DNA from: Leguminivora glycinivorella
Taxonomy: Eukaryota > Arthropoda > Insecta > Lepidoptera > Tortricidae
Length of the DNA stretch: 64,000 nucleotides
Assembly (NCBI RefSeq): GCF_023078275.1
Contig: NC_062984.1
Coordinates: 22,285,847 to 22,349,846, forward strand
Direction of reading: 5' to 3'
The position numbers and the translations under genes are program-made. The notes below the pieces were generated by a model. It did not search any database, was not told where the DNA came from, and worked only from the letters and a program-made list of their open reading frames with translations. Numbering within the stretch: position 1 is the first letter of the stretch; each line of letters begins with the position of its first letter. Of this stretch, positions 1 to 10,356 are shown in pieces.

Positions 1-430
1 GATACTTTGAAGGCACATAATAAATATCGCTTCCGGGCACTCTTCGGTGGTCGTACGAGAACCGTAGCCAATAGTATGTTGTGTTTCAATACTGAATAGG
101 AAGCACGAAGTGAAATCATAAATGTTGAACACACACGGTTTCCAGTCAGAGCTTTCTTGGTTAGGCGGGAGGTGGTTTTCTTCTAAGTCTCCGTGTGTGA
201 ATGCAATTAGCCACCAGATCAACGCGAATCCGAGCCAGGAGAGGATGAAGGATAGTGTGAAGACGAGTAAGGTCCATCGCCACTGCGCGTCAACTAAGGT
301 GGTGAACATATCTTGCAGGAATCGCAGTCGCCGCTGCGAGATCTTCGACTTGAGGATGTTGCACTCTCCATTTTTGAGAATGGCGCGCCGCCTCGTCCTC
401 CGCGTGGCTCCGTGACGGTGTGACCGGCTC
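1..430 (-). CDS. Irk: Inward-rectifier K+ channel, pore-region exon (partial, runs off the window)
   Basis: Read on the minus strand, this exon starts after a TTTACAG acceptor at 436-431 and stays open for 143 codons to the window edge. The family forms tetrameric K+ channels in the plasma membrane. Visible features, in exon numbering: a basic N-terminal stretch (about 7-16), the Kir-type segment K-N-G-E-C-N (19-24), the slide-helix region FLQDMFTTLVDAQWRW (37-52), the first membrane helix (about 53-77), the pore helix (about 106-117) and the filter T-I-G-Y-G (119-123). Cysteines 99 and 131 flank the pore 32 residues apart, the spacing of the conserved extracellular disulfide of Kir channels. 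The first base completes a codon begun in the previous exon (phase 2). The second helix and cytoplasmic domain must lie left of the window. The family is certain; which insect paralogue (Irk1, 2 or 3) is not resolved. Confidence 0.93.
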
Positions 431-893
431 CTGTAAAGAACAAACGGCTCGTTACAACTATTCGCATGAATGGCTTCTCGTTATGATCTATGCGTTTGTA
501 AATGAGATACCTAGTTCACGCTTGCATCGTCAGTACGGTGGCGACCTTCGTCAATGTTAATGTCGATAATGTGTACTAGTTAAACTTAGAGAATATCTTA
601 TGTTAATTATCCTATAGTATAAAACGAGCATTGTGCGTAATGTTTTCGATGAATAATGTTGTAAACACAAGCGATAACGAAGGGGGAAAGTCTCTTGGGA
701 AAATAATTCGCTCCATGTTAAAGTACAATGACATACAAAACACCCCAAAATTTTATCGGAGACCAAATTTGGTGCTACACATGTATATATGGAGCCCTTT
801 CATTAGAGCCAAGCTGAGCTCGGTCGCCCAAACATAAAAATAAACATGAAACACATAGGGGAAGCGAGACGAAAAACAAAAGCGGAACAGTAC

Positions 894-1069
894 GTTGGAC
901 TCGGCGACGGCACAGGGTTGCGTGTATCGACGAACCTCTTGCCGCCCGTGGGGTAGTAGACGCCGGGGGACAGGCTCCCGTTGGCGGGGACCGTCTTGAC
1001 TTTGAGCCATTCGTCAGGCAGGAGCTGCTGCTCCTCGCGGCAGGCGGGGACCTCGGGGTCGGCGTGCAT
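894..1069 (-). CDS. Irk: Irk alternative first coding exon (short N-terminus)
   Basis: A minus-strand ORF starts at ATG 1069. An in-frame TGA lies eight codons upstream, so this is the first possible Met. It runs 58 codons plus two bases to a GTACTG donor at 893. The exon ends in exactly the phase the pore exon at 430 needs, giving a 463-bp intron (431..893). The peptide is polar and starts MHADPEVPACREEQQ; no domain is expected in a Kir N-terminus. The exon lies in a GC- and CpG-rich patch unlike the AT-rich surroundings, consistent with a promoter-proximal exon. The donor is not a strong consensus. I infer that this is one of two alternative starts, the other being at 16562. A chance ORF in a GC-rich promoter is the main alternative. 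Confidence 0.6.
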
Positions 1070-1330
1070 GGCAGGGCAGGTGCGTGCGCCTCACTGGCGG
1101 GCGAGTGTCTGCTGCAGCCCCGAGCGAGCGCGCTCCTGGACCATCGCGCGATAATGCCGCCGTCACGACCGCCGCTCCGCACAACGACGCGCTAAACACT
1201 GTATAATTGTATCGCGATGCTTAATCAAAATTATCAGTAAACTACGGAAAATCATTTTCAGCGAGTGCCCGTGGTGACGTCGGGAGGGAGATACAGGGTG
1301 GCTATTCTGGGCGACTCGCCTAAATATTTG
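1070..1330 (-). promoter_or_regulatory. Probable promoter/5' UTR of the short Irk transcript
   Basis: The CpG-rich segment continues upstream of the ATG at 1069 to about 1200, with further GC-rich sequence near 1265-1320, then gives way abruptly to AT-rich DNA. I see no clear TATA box. The call rests on base composition and position only. Confidence 0.35.
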
Positions 1331-1918
1331 TTTCAGGTATTTATTGTGACTACTGACTATGTTTTTTTGACATAAGTACCTTAATTTATTAAGTTATAAA
1401 ACTTACATGACAGAATTAAATGGGTCCCTATTGCACATAATATTTAATCCTTGTAAAATAGTGTTTAAATTATTAAAAAAAAACTGTAAATTGGTACAAT
1501 TTATAGAAGTTAACAGATGTTAAGAAGGATCAACATGCAGTCCGACAAAAAAAAACACTACCACACACTACAGAGTTGCCACTTTTTAATTGCTATGCTT
1601 TTTTGCCAAGACACATCTAACAGATTTTTTTACTAGAAATATTTGGAATCATTTTTAATTCGCACTCTCTGATGTAAAATGAAGTATGATTATATTTCTA
1701 ATTTAGGAATGTTTTTATTCAATCGTCATTAAATAGTAGGTAACCACATTTTTACTACGCGCCGTATTGTTTCAACAACAATGGAGTCATTTTATCTCTT
1801 CATATAAAAATCTATTTTAACGATATGGTTTTCCTGTTTTCCGTGTAATACATGATTAATCTGTTCTTGAGAGGAATTTCGGATCATATCTGTATTATAC
1901 AAAATTGGAAAAAAAAAT
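1331..1918. other. AT-rich intronic/intergenic DNA, nothing recognised
   Basis: The segment contains poly-A and poly-T runs and no open frame of note. It lies inside the large intron of the long Irk transcript if the exon at 16282 is used. Confidence 0.5.
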
Positions 1919-2165
1919 CTGTGTGGTGACGGGTTAAGAATTTCACCACCCCCTTTCTTCCCGTGGGTGTCGTAGAAGGCGACTATGGGATATGGGTTAA
2001 ATTGTGGCGTAGACGAGAGGCTGGCAACCTGTCACTGCAATGTCACAGTTTCGTTTTCTTTCATCCCCTTATTTGCCAAGAGTGGCACTGAAGCTTTAGT
2101 AGTTTCATGTGTTCTGCCTACCCCTTTATGGGATACAGGCGTGATTGTATGATTGTATGTATGGA
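1919..2165 (+). repeat. Interspersed repeat family A, near full length
   Basis: The copy runs from the GTGGTGACGGGTTAAGAATT region through CCCGTGGGTGTCGTAGAAGG to TACAGGCGTGATTGTATG. Related copies in this window are at 36040..36325 (minus), 41180..41410, 42061..42180, 51774..51850 (minus), 57293..57415 and a worn one near 16085..16165. It has no coding capacity and probably belongs to a SINE or a LINE 3' end. Confidence 0.75.
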
Positions 2166-2185
2166 AAAAAAAAATATAAGATTTT

Positions 2186-2365
2186 CTTACACAGATTTAT
2201 CGAGTCTCACTGTCAAGCTTAAAAAAAAGCTTGTGTTGTGGGACTTGAAGGTATTCAGACAACAATACAATACATGAAATATATAAAATAAATACGTATT
2301 TGCATAGAAAACACCCATAACGGGAAAAAATATCTGTGGACATCACAAAAATAAATGCCCTAGGT
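2186..2365 (-). repeat. tRNA-SINE family B fragment
   Basis: This is the reverse complement of the body of the SINE at 19721..19985, matching its GATGAGCACAGATATTTG-type segment and its CACAGATT/AAGCTT-rich 3' part. The tRNA-like head is missing or degraded. Confidence 0.6.
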
Positions 2366-4429
2366 TGCCTGGATTCACTACTGCCCACTGGAGAATATCC
2401 TGCCTCCGCTATTTTGATTTTGCCACTCGTCATTGAGAGTTTGGTCTTGTTGTTCTTTGATTTAGGACATTTTATTTTCGTCAAAGGACACTTGACGGAC
2501 ACAAAAGATTAAGTTGTAAATAAGTAGTTTAAAACTTAGGCCTGTTTACCCACTTAGTGGTCTCGGATAAGATTGCTGCACTTTTATCGTCTATCTCATC
2601 AGACATGAGACATGAGTCATTGTTACAGGTAATTCTCGTAATAATTTTCATGAATGTCATGATGACAGACGATAAAAACGAGAGCGAATTATAAATAGTC
2701 AATGCTTTTTTTTTTACAAGCTTTTATTTCATTTGGGATGTAAGTATGTTCGGGTGAAATCTTGCGACTCAATTTTGGAGCTGAAATTTCGCACAAATAA
2801 TGTAAATCACGTGACAATGCAATAGGTATTATGGTATCATGTAGCTGATCTGATGATAGAGCAGAAAGGTAGCCATAGGAGCTCTGTAATGAAATGTCGT
2901 ATCGTATCCCCATCAAGTGAGGGGTTTTTAGAAACGTCTCGGAGAGCACTGTTGAAAGAAAGGTACAGGCGGCGATAAAAGCTTGTGCCAAAAATGAAAT
3001 TTTTGCGAAAAAACTTGTTAGCTTCCAACGTACTCGTACACCAATCACTCTACAGCTTCACTGTCTGTATTGTTTTTTTTTTTTTTTCAATTTGTTGGGA
3101 GCCCCGACAAATCACGACCATCTTCAGGGCGATTTTTGAATCTCGCATACGGGATTTTGTCACTAGAATACCGGTTGAAAACGGTGACTTGCTTATTATT
3201 TTCAGTGACAATTTTCTGAATTCGAACGCGTGGGTCGCACTCAGAGGACACTCATATTATTTTTAAAAAGTCGCTACACCCTCTGTACACCAAGATGGCG
3301 GCAAACTTTTCATTAAATAGCCAATTTGACAAGTGCGAATTGGTCCGCTAATGCCCCCCTCTAATTTGTTACTCCTGATCATTTCGAAGGTCGATCTTCA
3401 TTATACACTCACACGCCTACCACACACCCACTTTACGATCTTGTTATTGGTAACATTTTAATATTTTTGCAAACTATTTGTTATTCAGCACATTTGTACC
3501 TACTTTAGGTTCGTCGAATAGATTAGACCTAAGTTATATTGATGTGAGTATTTGATATAAATTCCAGCTTGAAATACCTCAACGCGTTCCTGAGAAACAG
3601 GGGCTTGGTCTTGGCCAACAGACAGACGACACAGGGACACAGGGACACAGGGACGGACGGACAACAAAGTTATCCTATAATCTCTATTTTTTTCCTTTCG
3701 AGGAACAGAACTTTAGAATGTACCCATGTTCCTTCAAACAAAAGTATTATCTTATTAAACTGACATAATCGACCCATATCACACCTAGAGCTAATATTTT
3801 GACGTATCTTAACATTATTTTCATTAAAATTTCAATCGCGCCGAAGCGTACTAACAAAACTGGCGCGTATTATATTGAGATTTTTGAAGTTTTAATGAGC
3901 TTTTTATTTTTGTATTTCTTCAAACAACGTCAGGTTATAGTATAACTATCACTTTTTAAATTGTTTAATTAATGTGTATTTTGCGTAGTTGCCAATATAC
4001 ATATATACCTATATATCACTCAAAGAAAAATAAAAGCCATTAATAATTTCGGCGATTGCAGGAATACTAATTTCATGTTTATTCAAATATGTATTTGAAA
4101 TTTAAATAAGTTGTCAATAGGACAACTTATAAATTTTATTAGCCTTAATAGAAACCAAAGTTTTGTTTATTTGATTTTTAAAAGATATACAGGCTGTTTT
4201 GTGAAAACTACAGGGTGTTTAAAATGTATGGAATATGGGGAAGTTGCTACCTTTTCCGGCCACTAAAAATTCTGGTGTCTACGGATTTCGAAAATTAATA
4301 CCGAAACACATTAAAGAATAACTATTTCTTAATTTAAATTAAAATAGATAACCCCTTAAGCACAGCCAAAATTAACTTTAGCCCAAAAAATGTTTTTACG
4401 TCAGAAAAGTAGTTAAGAACCTAACCTAT
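2366..4429. other. Non-coding, degraded repeats
   Basis: No credible exon was found. The stretch holds poly-T runs, a short ACACAGGG tandem near 3625-3650, and at about 3122..3240 a worn copy of the GGCCGATTTTTGA hairpin family listed separately. Confidence 0.5.
3122..3240. repeat. Degraded hairpin MITE of the GGGGGCCGATTTTTGA family
   Basis: The core ATTTTCAGTGACAATTTTCT and the flanks GCGATTTTTGAATCTC and CGAACGCGTGGG match the copies at 17684..17803 and 25431..25550, with more mismatches between arms. Confidence 0.55.
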
Positions 4430-4433
4430 CTGG

Positions 4434-4592
4434 GTGGCTAGCCGAATGGCACAATCGCTCACGAAACGCTCACGAACACGAAACGAAGCGCTAGTAGATA
4501 TCTATCTCTATCGCGCTTGCGTATTGGCGCGACAGAGCCAGCGGCGTATCGCTTTCGTTTGGCGTCGGAGAAATGCCATTCGGCTACGGGGC
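4434..4592 (+). mobile_element. MITE-1 copy (TIR GTAGCCGAATGGCA type)
   Basis: Ends GTGGCTAGCCGAATGGCAC and TGCCATTCGGCTACGGGGC are imperfect terminal inverted repeats. The body matches the 153-bp copies at 10392 and 34628 except for a short extra repeat near 4465. Flanking tetramers are CTGG and CTGA, a near-match to the CAGG duplications of those copies. Confidence 0.8.
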
Positions 4593-4870
4593 CTGATATT
4601 TAAATTTGGCAAACGAGGCACCAGAAATCCTGTTTTCACGTTACGATTTTCATGTAGCGTTCTAAACACTTAGTGGCCCTTATTTTCTTTTGAGTAGTAT
4701 AACTTATTTAATTCGACTGTTTATACGTACCTATTGAATTGTATGACTAAGTGGGTGTGGCGTTTAAAAAAAGAAAAGGTTAGATCATTTTCAGTACTAT
4801 CAAGGGTATATTGAAACTTTCTTATGTATGTATTTATCAAGGTTAATGGAATATCTCGTATTAATTTTTA

Positions 4871-5443
4871 GGGTTCCGTAGTCAACTAGGAACCCTTATA
4901 GTTTCGCCATGTCTGTCTGTCCGTCCGTCCGTCCGTCCGTCCGTCCGTCCGTCCGTCCGTCCGTCCGTCCGTCCGCGGATAATCTCAGTAACCGTAAGCA
5001 CTAGAAAGCTGAAATTTGGTACCAATATGTATATCAATCACGCCAACAAAGTGCAAAAATAAAAAATGGGAAAAAATGTTTTATTAGGGTACCCCCCCTA
5101 CATGCAAAGTGGGGGCTGATATTTTTTTTCATTCCAACCCCAACGTGTGATATATTGTTGGATAGGTATTTAAAAATGAATAAGGGTTTACTCAAATCAT
5201 TTTTTGATAATATTAATAGTTTCGGAAATAATCGCTCTTAAAGGAAAAAAGTGCGTCCCCCCCCCCTCTAACTTTTGAACCATATGTTTAAAAAATATGA
5301 AAAAAATCACCAAAGTAGAACTTTGTAAAGACTTTCTAGGAAAATTGTTTTGAACTTGATAGGTTCAGTAGTTTTTGAGAAAAATACGAAAAACTACGGA
5401 ACCCTACACTGAGCGTGGCCCGACACGCTCTTGGCCGGTTTTT
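4871..5443 (+). repeat. Interspersed repeat family C, full length, with (CCGT)n microsatellite
   Basis: It starts GGGTTCCGTAGTCAAC, contains a long CCGT microsatellite (about 4917-4975) and ends ACTACGGAACCCT...CTTGGCCGGTTTTT. Other copies are at 31131..31660 (minus), 32948..33296 (5'-truncated) and 60959..61502. The first 12 bases reappear inverted about 40 bases before the end. I recognise this as a common lepidopteran repeat of uncertain class. Confidence 0.85.
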
Positions 5444-5862
5444 ATTAAAATTAAAAAATAGGAAAGCACCACACGAAAGTTTCAATGGGATGGGACAGAT
5501 ATGAGATATTAGCCCTTGAAGAGAAAGCGTAGCATATCAGAATTTTCCCTTTATTTAGAAATAGTATAGGTACCCATACAATCTCATATCCAATATGTCT
5601 AAGTTCCGTCATTGGTGTTTCCGTTGTCTGTGCTTAATTCACACGAAACCTCGTATAAACAAATCTACTCACGACATTATTGTATATCGAGCAAATACGG
5701 CGACATTTCAGTCGTGATATTAAAATAAGCACCTCGGTGACACGATACTACGTAATGATTGAACAAATAAACAAGTAAGGTTGCAAATTATTTTGCTAAT
5801 AAATAAGTATCGAAACTTGCTCGTAATAACTAAGGTAAAATTACTATAGAGGGTCAACAAAA
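5444..5862. other. Non-coding, nothing recognised
   Basis: The stretch is AT-rich with no persuasive exon. Confidence 0.45.
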
Positions 5863-6635
5863 TCTTGGCACTAAGAAAGGCAGTAAATTCAAATTTTCTA
5901 TGGGAATTAAACCTTCGCCCCTGCATTTTCAATCTATTTTTAACCGACTTCAAAAAAAGGAGGAGGTTCTCAATTCGACTGAATGTTTATTTTTTTTTAA
6001 GTGTTATGGCTAGGGTTGCAAATAGAAAAAACACAAATGTATTTTTTTTTCAGAATTACGAAAAAAACATGAAAAAAAACCGAGCACCATTGTTTTTTTT
6101 TAAATATGGTTTTTTTTTCAGATAACAAATAATTCAACAATAACGGTTTTTCGTGAGTTGTAACGTGTTTCAATAACAATAACGTACATTTTAATTCGAT
6201 TAACATTCAGAATACAAACGTTTTTTTGGGGAATCCCCGATGCGGCGTGGAGCGTGGAGAGGCGGTGGTGTTGCCAACAGTAAATAATGATAACTACCTA
6301 CTACGGATTTTGTAAATGTTACTTTTATAGGACCAGAAATTAAAGTTATTTTATTAAATTCCTTTAAAAGTTAACATTAAGTCTAAAAAACCGTATTAAA
6401 GTATTAACTGCTTTGCAAATTTTGAGATTTCGTATTTTAGAAAAAAAAAACATACTCCAGAAAAAAACTGTTTTTTTTTCATCTTTTTTTTTTCAAGCCA
6501 GAAAAAAAAACGTTATTTTTGCAACCCTAGTTATGACTCATCTATGATTCCGCCAACGTCAAGGTTTAGGAAGGCACGCGTTTCATGAAGACTATTGGCT
6601 GATGAGCCCTATATTTTTCAAATATGCCGGTTTCT
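5863..6635 (+). repeat. Interspersed repeat family D, interrupted by a hAT MITE
   Basis: The halves match the family D copy at 61842..62180: TTCTATGGGAATT and TTCGCCCCTACATTTT on the left, AATGATTCCGCCAACGTCAA and GAGCCCTACATTTTTCAAA on the right. The join falls exactly at the hAT insertion 6011..6529. A GACTTCAAAAAAAGGAGGAG segment near 5946 resembles an RTE-type LINE tail. Confidence 0.75.
6011..6529. mobile_element. hAT-type MITE with 8-bp target-site duplication
   Basis: Terminal inverted repeats TAGGGTTGCAAA / TTTTTGCAACCCTA bound a 519-bp poly-A/poly-T-rich body. The flanks GTTATGGC (6003-6010) and GTTATGAC (6530-6537) match at 7 of 8 positions, and the uninterrupted host repeat at 61924 shows one copy. 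TIR and duplication length fit the hAT superfamily. There is no transposase. A second copy is at 43997..44518. Confidence 0.88.
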
Positions 6636-6731
6636 TTTAATGCCAATATTTTTTGATCGTCTATAGAGCAGGATACCCTAAATCTTATGTCACATTTATT
6701 GACAATAACTTATTATTGAAAGTGGCAACTA

Positions 6732-6857
6732 GGGTAAACTCGCCTCATTCGGTGACACGCCTAATTCGTTGAAACAACCAAAAATCGTCTTTCGGAATAG
6801 TGCTTCAAAGCTTGTATCACCGAATTAGGCGTGTCACCGAATGAGGCGAGTTTACCC
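6732..6857. mobile_element. Small hairpin MITE
   Basis: Arms of about 38 bases starting GGGTAAACTCGCCTCATTCG pair nearly perfectly with CGAATGAGGCGAGTTTACCC across a loop of about 50 bases. No coding content. Confidence 0.8.
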
Positions 6858-7334
6858 CACTGGTATACTGTCGAGCACTGGCGCTTTTTTACCTTATTGT
6901 GATCTTATCTGGTAAAAATATTTTCAATTGGTGTATTTCGATAGTAAATGTGTTTAATTTAAATAGAAATAAATATCTTCACTGTTTCAATCGAATGAAT
7001 GGGAAATCGCGACTGCACTTCAGTTGCAGTGTCGCACTAATCCACTTCTCACATAGGGATCGCCCCCGTACAAGATACCTCACAACGTCACAAGCGCTTA
7101 CGCTTCGTAAAGTTTTAAGCGTTTTTAGCTAGCTCTTCCTATCGTTCTTCTACAGTAGCGCTAGCGCGACTAGCAATGAAGAAGTTGCAGAATTATTGCA
7201 GAATTGTTGCCGATTACTGGAATTTTTACATAAATAAATAAATAAATGACCTAGTGCAAACATCAAGTAGACTTCTCAATGAAAGTTGCCATTGAAAACA
7301 TTCTCTTTAAGATTAGGGCGATGAGGGAGGACCC
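6858..7334. other. Non-coding, nothing strong recognised
   Basis: It contains a short AAATAAATAAATAAATG tail near 7230 that may be the 3' end of an eroded SINE or LINE. Confidence 0.4.
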
Positions 7335-7446
7335 GTTTCTCGAAAGCACGTACAACTGCCTTGTATTACAAGTCTGTTTCCATGACAACCCATACGATTT
7401 GACAGTTCGCGCACTTGTAATACAATGCTTGTACCTTTCGAGAAAC
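7335..7446. mobile_element. Small MITE
   Basis: Inverted ends GTTTCTCGAAAGCACGTACA and GTACCTTTCGAGAAAC are followed inward by CTTGTATTACAAGT and ACTTGTAATACAA. The element is about 112 bp with no coding content. Confidence 0.7.
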
Positions 7447-8450
7447 TGGCCTTAGGATGTATTACGCAATGTTCTCAACAGTTGACGATCGCTTCATTTG
7501 ATGTTTGAGCATACTGGCGTTTGTTACCAACTCATCTAATGCTATACAAATTGACCCCAAAGTTTCGCAATTAAATGTGCCAAGAACAAAACCGAGAACT
7601 TTCCATAAGCACATTAAATTAGTTATTTATTTAAACTTTATTGCACAATTGAAAAAAGTAGAAATGGCGGACTTAATGCCGTAAGGCATTCTCTACCAGT
7701 CAACCATAGGTAAAACAGAAATTCGCGAATGTGGGTGCAGTGAGAAAAATAATTTAGAGAGCATGACAACTATAAGCAACTTAAGACAACTATTAACATT
7801 CGCATTTTAACTTCTCTTCAGTGCATTGCTAGGTGCGACAGAGCCAGCCTGCGTTTCGATCGCGTAAAGCGTCAATGATTGTCGCTTCGGCTAAACCAGT
7901 ATAATCACAGTAATCATGCACTTGCACACGCGTGGCGACATCAAGTGTGCAAATGTCGGTGTCTGATGAAGAGTGATGGCGCGCGTGCTGCCCTGGTACA
8001 GGTACTGGATTGTACTGCAATGTGCTGGCTTGCTTTTCAAAGTGAAACTTCTAATTTCTAATGCGAATTCCAATTGACAGAGCGTAACTCTCAGTTACTT
8101 TGCGTGGAATGCCGCTCACTCAGCGCGTAATATTCTGTCTCAACGCGACTCACTCATTCCATTCATTCACTTATTCACTCAGTCAGTGACAGAACAGAAT
8201 TTTGTTTAAAATTTTTACCACACTATACCTACCTTTTTTTTTTATGATCTGTGACTTCCGAGTCCAGTCCCCGCGAATGATACGGGCGGCTGAATTCAAT
8301 GAATCTTTTTTTTTCCGTATGTATAGATGATCTGTTTGTATTAGTTAATGAAATTTGTGGAATAATGTAGTGATGAAAATGATGAATAAATGAGTGATAA
8401 TGAGTTATGTACCGTTGAATTTTTTGAGTTTGTTAACTATATAAGTGATA
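7447..8450. other. Non-coding, with a LINE-tail fragment near 7621-7710
   Basis: ATTTAAACTTTATTGCACAA at 7628 and TAATGCCGTAAGGCATTCTC resemble the 3' end of a minus-strand LINE. Short overlapping open frames at 7829-8073 on both strands have no protein-like character. Confidence 0.4.
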
Positions 8451-8516
8451 AATTTACAGAATAATTCCAAGGTTGAGTTTTTTGTAATGATTTCCAAAAG
8501 GTTATAAGGGTCAATT

Positions 8517-8921
8517 TTGAGCACAATAGCGGTAAGGGTCAAGGAGCATATCGCGGCTGTCAAAAACCGCCAAATTAACAAGTCTGCGGTAGCTGAACAT
8601 CTGCTACAGTCGGGACCAAACCACTGGATCGAGCTCCATAGTCCCAAAATTCTATCAACGGAACGTCTGTTCTACAGCAGAAAAGTACGTGAAGCGATTG
8701 AAATTAGGAAGCACCGAAATTTCAACCAAAATGAGGGACAGGGAATTTCTTCTTCATGGAATCCAGTGATTAGCAAATGTAAGCGTGAAAAAACACCGAG
8801 GGACACACCGGCTGATGTCGTGAGTGTTGTGTGTAGGCAAAGTGACAACCCTAGCGCAAAAGTGAATAATCAAGAACAAGTGCGGGTAGTTCGAGAAACT
8901 CGCGCGACTAGAAGATGTTGA
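8517..8921 (+). pseudogene. Penelope-like element fragment (GIY-YIG endonuclease C-terminus)
   Basis: The 134-codon open frame is the C-terminal part of a Penelope-like retroelement protein. It shows R-V-K-E-H, KSAVAEHLLQSG, a T-E-R-L-F-Y-S-R...VREAIEI block and a final NFNQNEG...SSSWNPV segment, which are characteristic of the end of the GIY-YIG endonuclease domain. The reverse transcriptase and the catalytic GIY-YIG tyrosines are missing upstream, so this is a 5'-truncated, inactive copy. The tail (8922..about 9025) has a small stem GAACAT/ATGTTC followed by CGAAACGTCGGG. It abuts the oppositely oriented LINE that follows. Confidence 0.75.
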
Positions 8922-9009
8922 TGCAATTCCTCGCCAGTCTACCCGTGACCACGAACATAATGTGATGTTCGAAACGTCGGGCCTAATATAAATGTAAGTG
9001 TTTACGCGA

Positions 9010-10356
9010 TTAAGTCCCGTTTTGTTCTAAAATTATGTCAATTTTGAGGTTTTGGCAGATGATTTCGTGGTCGAGACGTGGGTTCATAAATTTAGGGCAA
9101 TATCTGAGGAGATGATCTATGGATTGTGGGGTGGTTTGGTCGCATGGACATAGGTCGTCGGGGGTGATATTGAAGCGATGGAGGTACGTTTTGTGATAGC
9201 CGTGGCCGGTGAGAATTTGGGTGAGGTGGAATGATAGCGTGATCTTATTTCTGAGATTTTGGATGTCGTCTAATGTTGGTAGCCAGTTTTTTAAGTGTAG
9301 TCCGGTGGTAGAGCTGATATATATGTTTTTGTGAGTTTCTTTGGTCTCTGTTCGGCAAAGGCGTTTTATGTGAGATATGGGGATCCGGTCGAAGTCAGGA
9401 GTCTTATTAAGGGTGGCAGCGATTTTCGCTTCTCTATCAGCATCCTCATTTCCTGCGATTCCCACGTGTGCTTTGATCCAGCAGAAAGATATGGAGCCAG
9501 TCTGTTGTAACAGTTTAATTGTCTTGTGGATTTTGTTAACGGTGTGGTTGGTGCTGCTTCTGTTAGTGATTTCTTGAAGAGCTGCCATGGAGTCGGAGAA
9601 GATGGTTATATTTTGAAGTTTCAATTCTAGGGATGTTTCGCAGGCTGCCTTTATAGCAATACATTCTGCCTGGAAGGCCGTGCAAAGTTCATGTAGTTTT
9701 ATCTGCTTGACATTTCTCTTGCCGTCTGGATAGTATATGACAAATGCTGCGCCAACTCCGCCGTCGTGTTTGCTACCATCGGTGTAAATGTGATGCATGT
9801 CTGTAGTATTATAGATCTCGAGGTCCTCAGTGTTGTTCACTTTGCTTATCTCTAATGATATTCTTTGGGACGGGTGAAGTAATTTTGCTGGATGTATTTT
9901 CATATCTAGAGTAATATCTGAGTCTAGGTGTTTGCTGATTCCGGTGCGTTTGGTTTGGTTAATTTCTGCAATTTCTTTGACTTTCAGATGAAGTGGGGTG
10001 AGATCTGCTAAGGCTATGGAGGCGATGGTAGGGAGCGTACGGAAGCCTCGGATAATTTTGATAGCAAACCCTCTTTGTAGGCTGAGTAGGGCGTTGGTAA
10101 CTTTTTTATATTTAGTCGCGCTACTCCAAATCTCCGCGGCATACGTTATAGTGGGTTCAATTACGTGTTCATAGATTATAGATATATTGGCGGAGTGAAC
10201 ACCCCATGTAGGGCGAATAAAATGGCATAGTTTGCCGAATAACTTCTGCGCCTTTTTAATGACATACTCGCAGTGACTGGTAAATTTAAACTTTTCATCA
10301 ATTACTACTCCAAGCAGTTTTAACTTGTTCGAAAATTGTAGAGCCATGTTATCCAT
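9010..10356 (-). CDS. LINE ORF2 C-terminal half with RNase H (R1/I-like)
   Basis: This 448-residue open frame is the C-terminal part of a non-LTR retrotransposon polyprotein. Residues 1-130 look like the thumb after the reverse transcriptase (LKLLGVVID..., TYAAEIW). Residues about 188-312 are an RNase H domain with acidic residues in YTDGSK (D193), QAECIA (E231), FSDSMAAL (D255) and GNEDAD (D307), plus H297 in KAHVGIAGN. Near the C-terminus is a Cys/His knuckle (C-P-C...H...C). The polymerase palm lies upstream and is mostly lost. The frame continues upstream past 10356 but is broken by the MITE at 10392..10544, and resumes as AEQMIT at about 10549. The last codons and stop (9010..about 9030) seem to be supplied by the abutting Penelope-like tail. 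It is a dead but well preserved element in the Irk intron. Confidence 0.85.
   Translation of the reverse strand: MDNMALQFSNKLKLLGVVIDEKFKFTSHCEYVIKKAQKLFGKLCHFIRPTWGVHSANISIIYEHVIEPTITYAAEIWSSATKYKKVTNALLSLQRGFAIKIIRGFRTLPTIASIALADLTPLHLKVKEIAEINQTKRTGISKHLDSDITLDMKIHPAKLLHPSQRISLEISKVNNTEDLEIYNTTDMHHIYTDGSKHDGGVGAAFVIYYPDGKRNVKQIKLHELCTAFQAECIAIKAACETSLELKLQNITIFSDSMAALQEITNRSSTNHTVNKIHKTIKLLQQTGSISFCWIKAHVGIAGNEDADREAKIAATLNKTPDFDRIPISHIKRLCRTETKETHKNIYISSTTGLHLKNWLPTLDDIQNLRNKITLSFHLTQILTGHGYHKTYLHRFNITPDDLCPCDQTTPQSIDHLLRYCPKFMNPRLDHEIICQNLKIDIILEQNGT

Noticed and set aside
122..415. Plus-strand 97-codon ORF
   Set aside because: It is antisense to the Kir pore exon, whose minus-strand translation has unmistakable channel motifs.
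775..1199. Three overlapping minus-strand frames in the CpG-rich patch
   Set aside because: Only the frame starting at 1069 ends at a phase-compatible donor. The other frames are Arg/Pro/Ser-rich by-products of GC-rich DNA.
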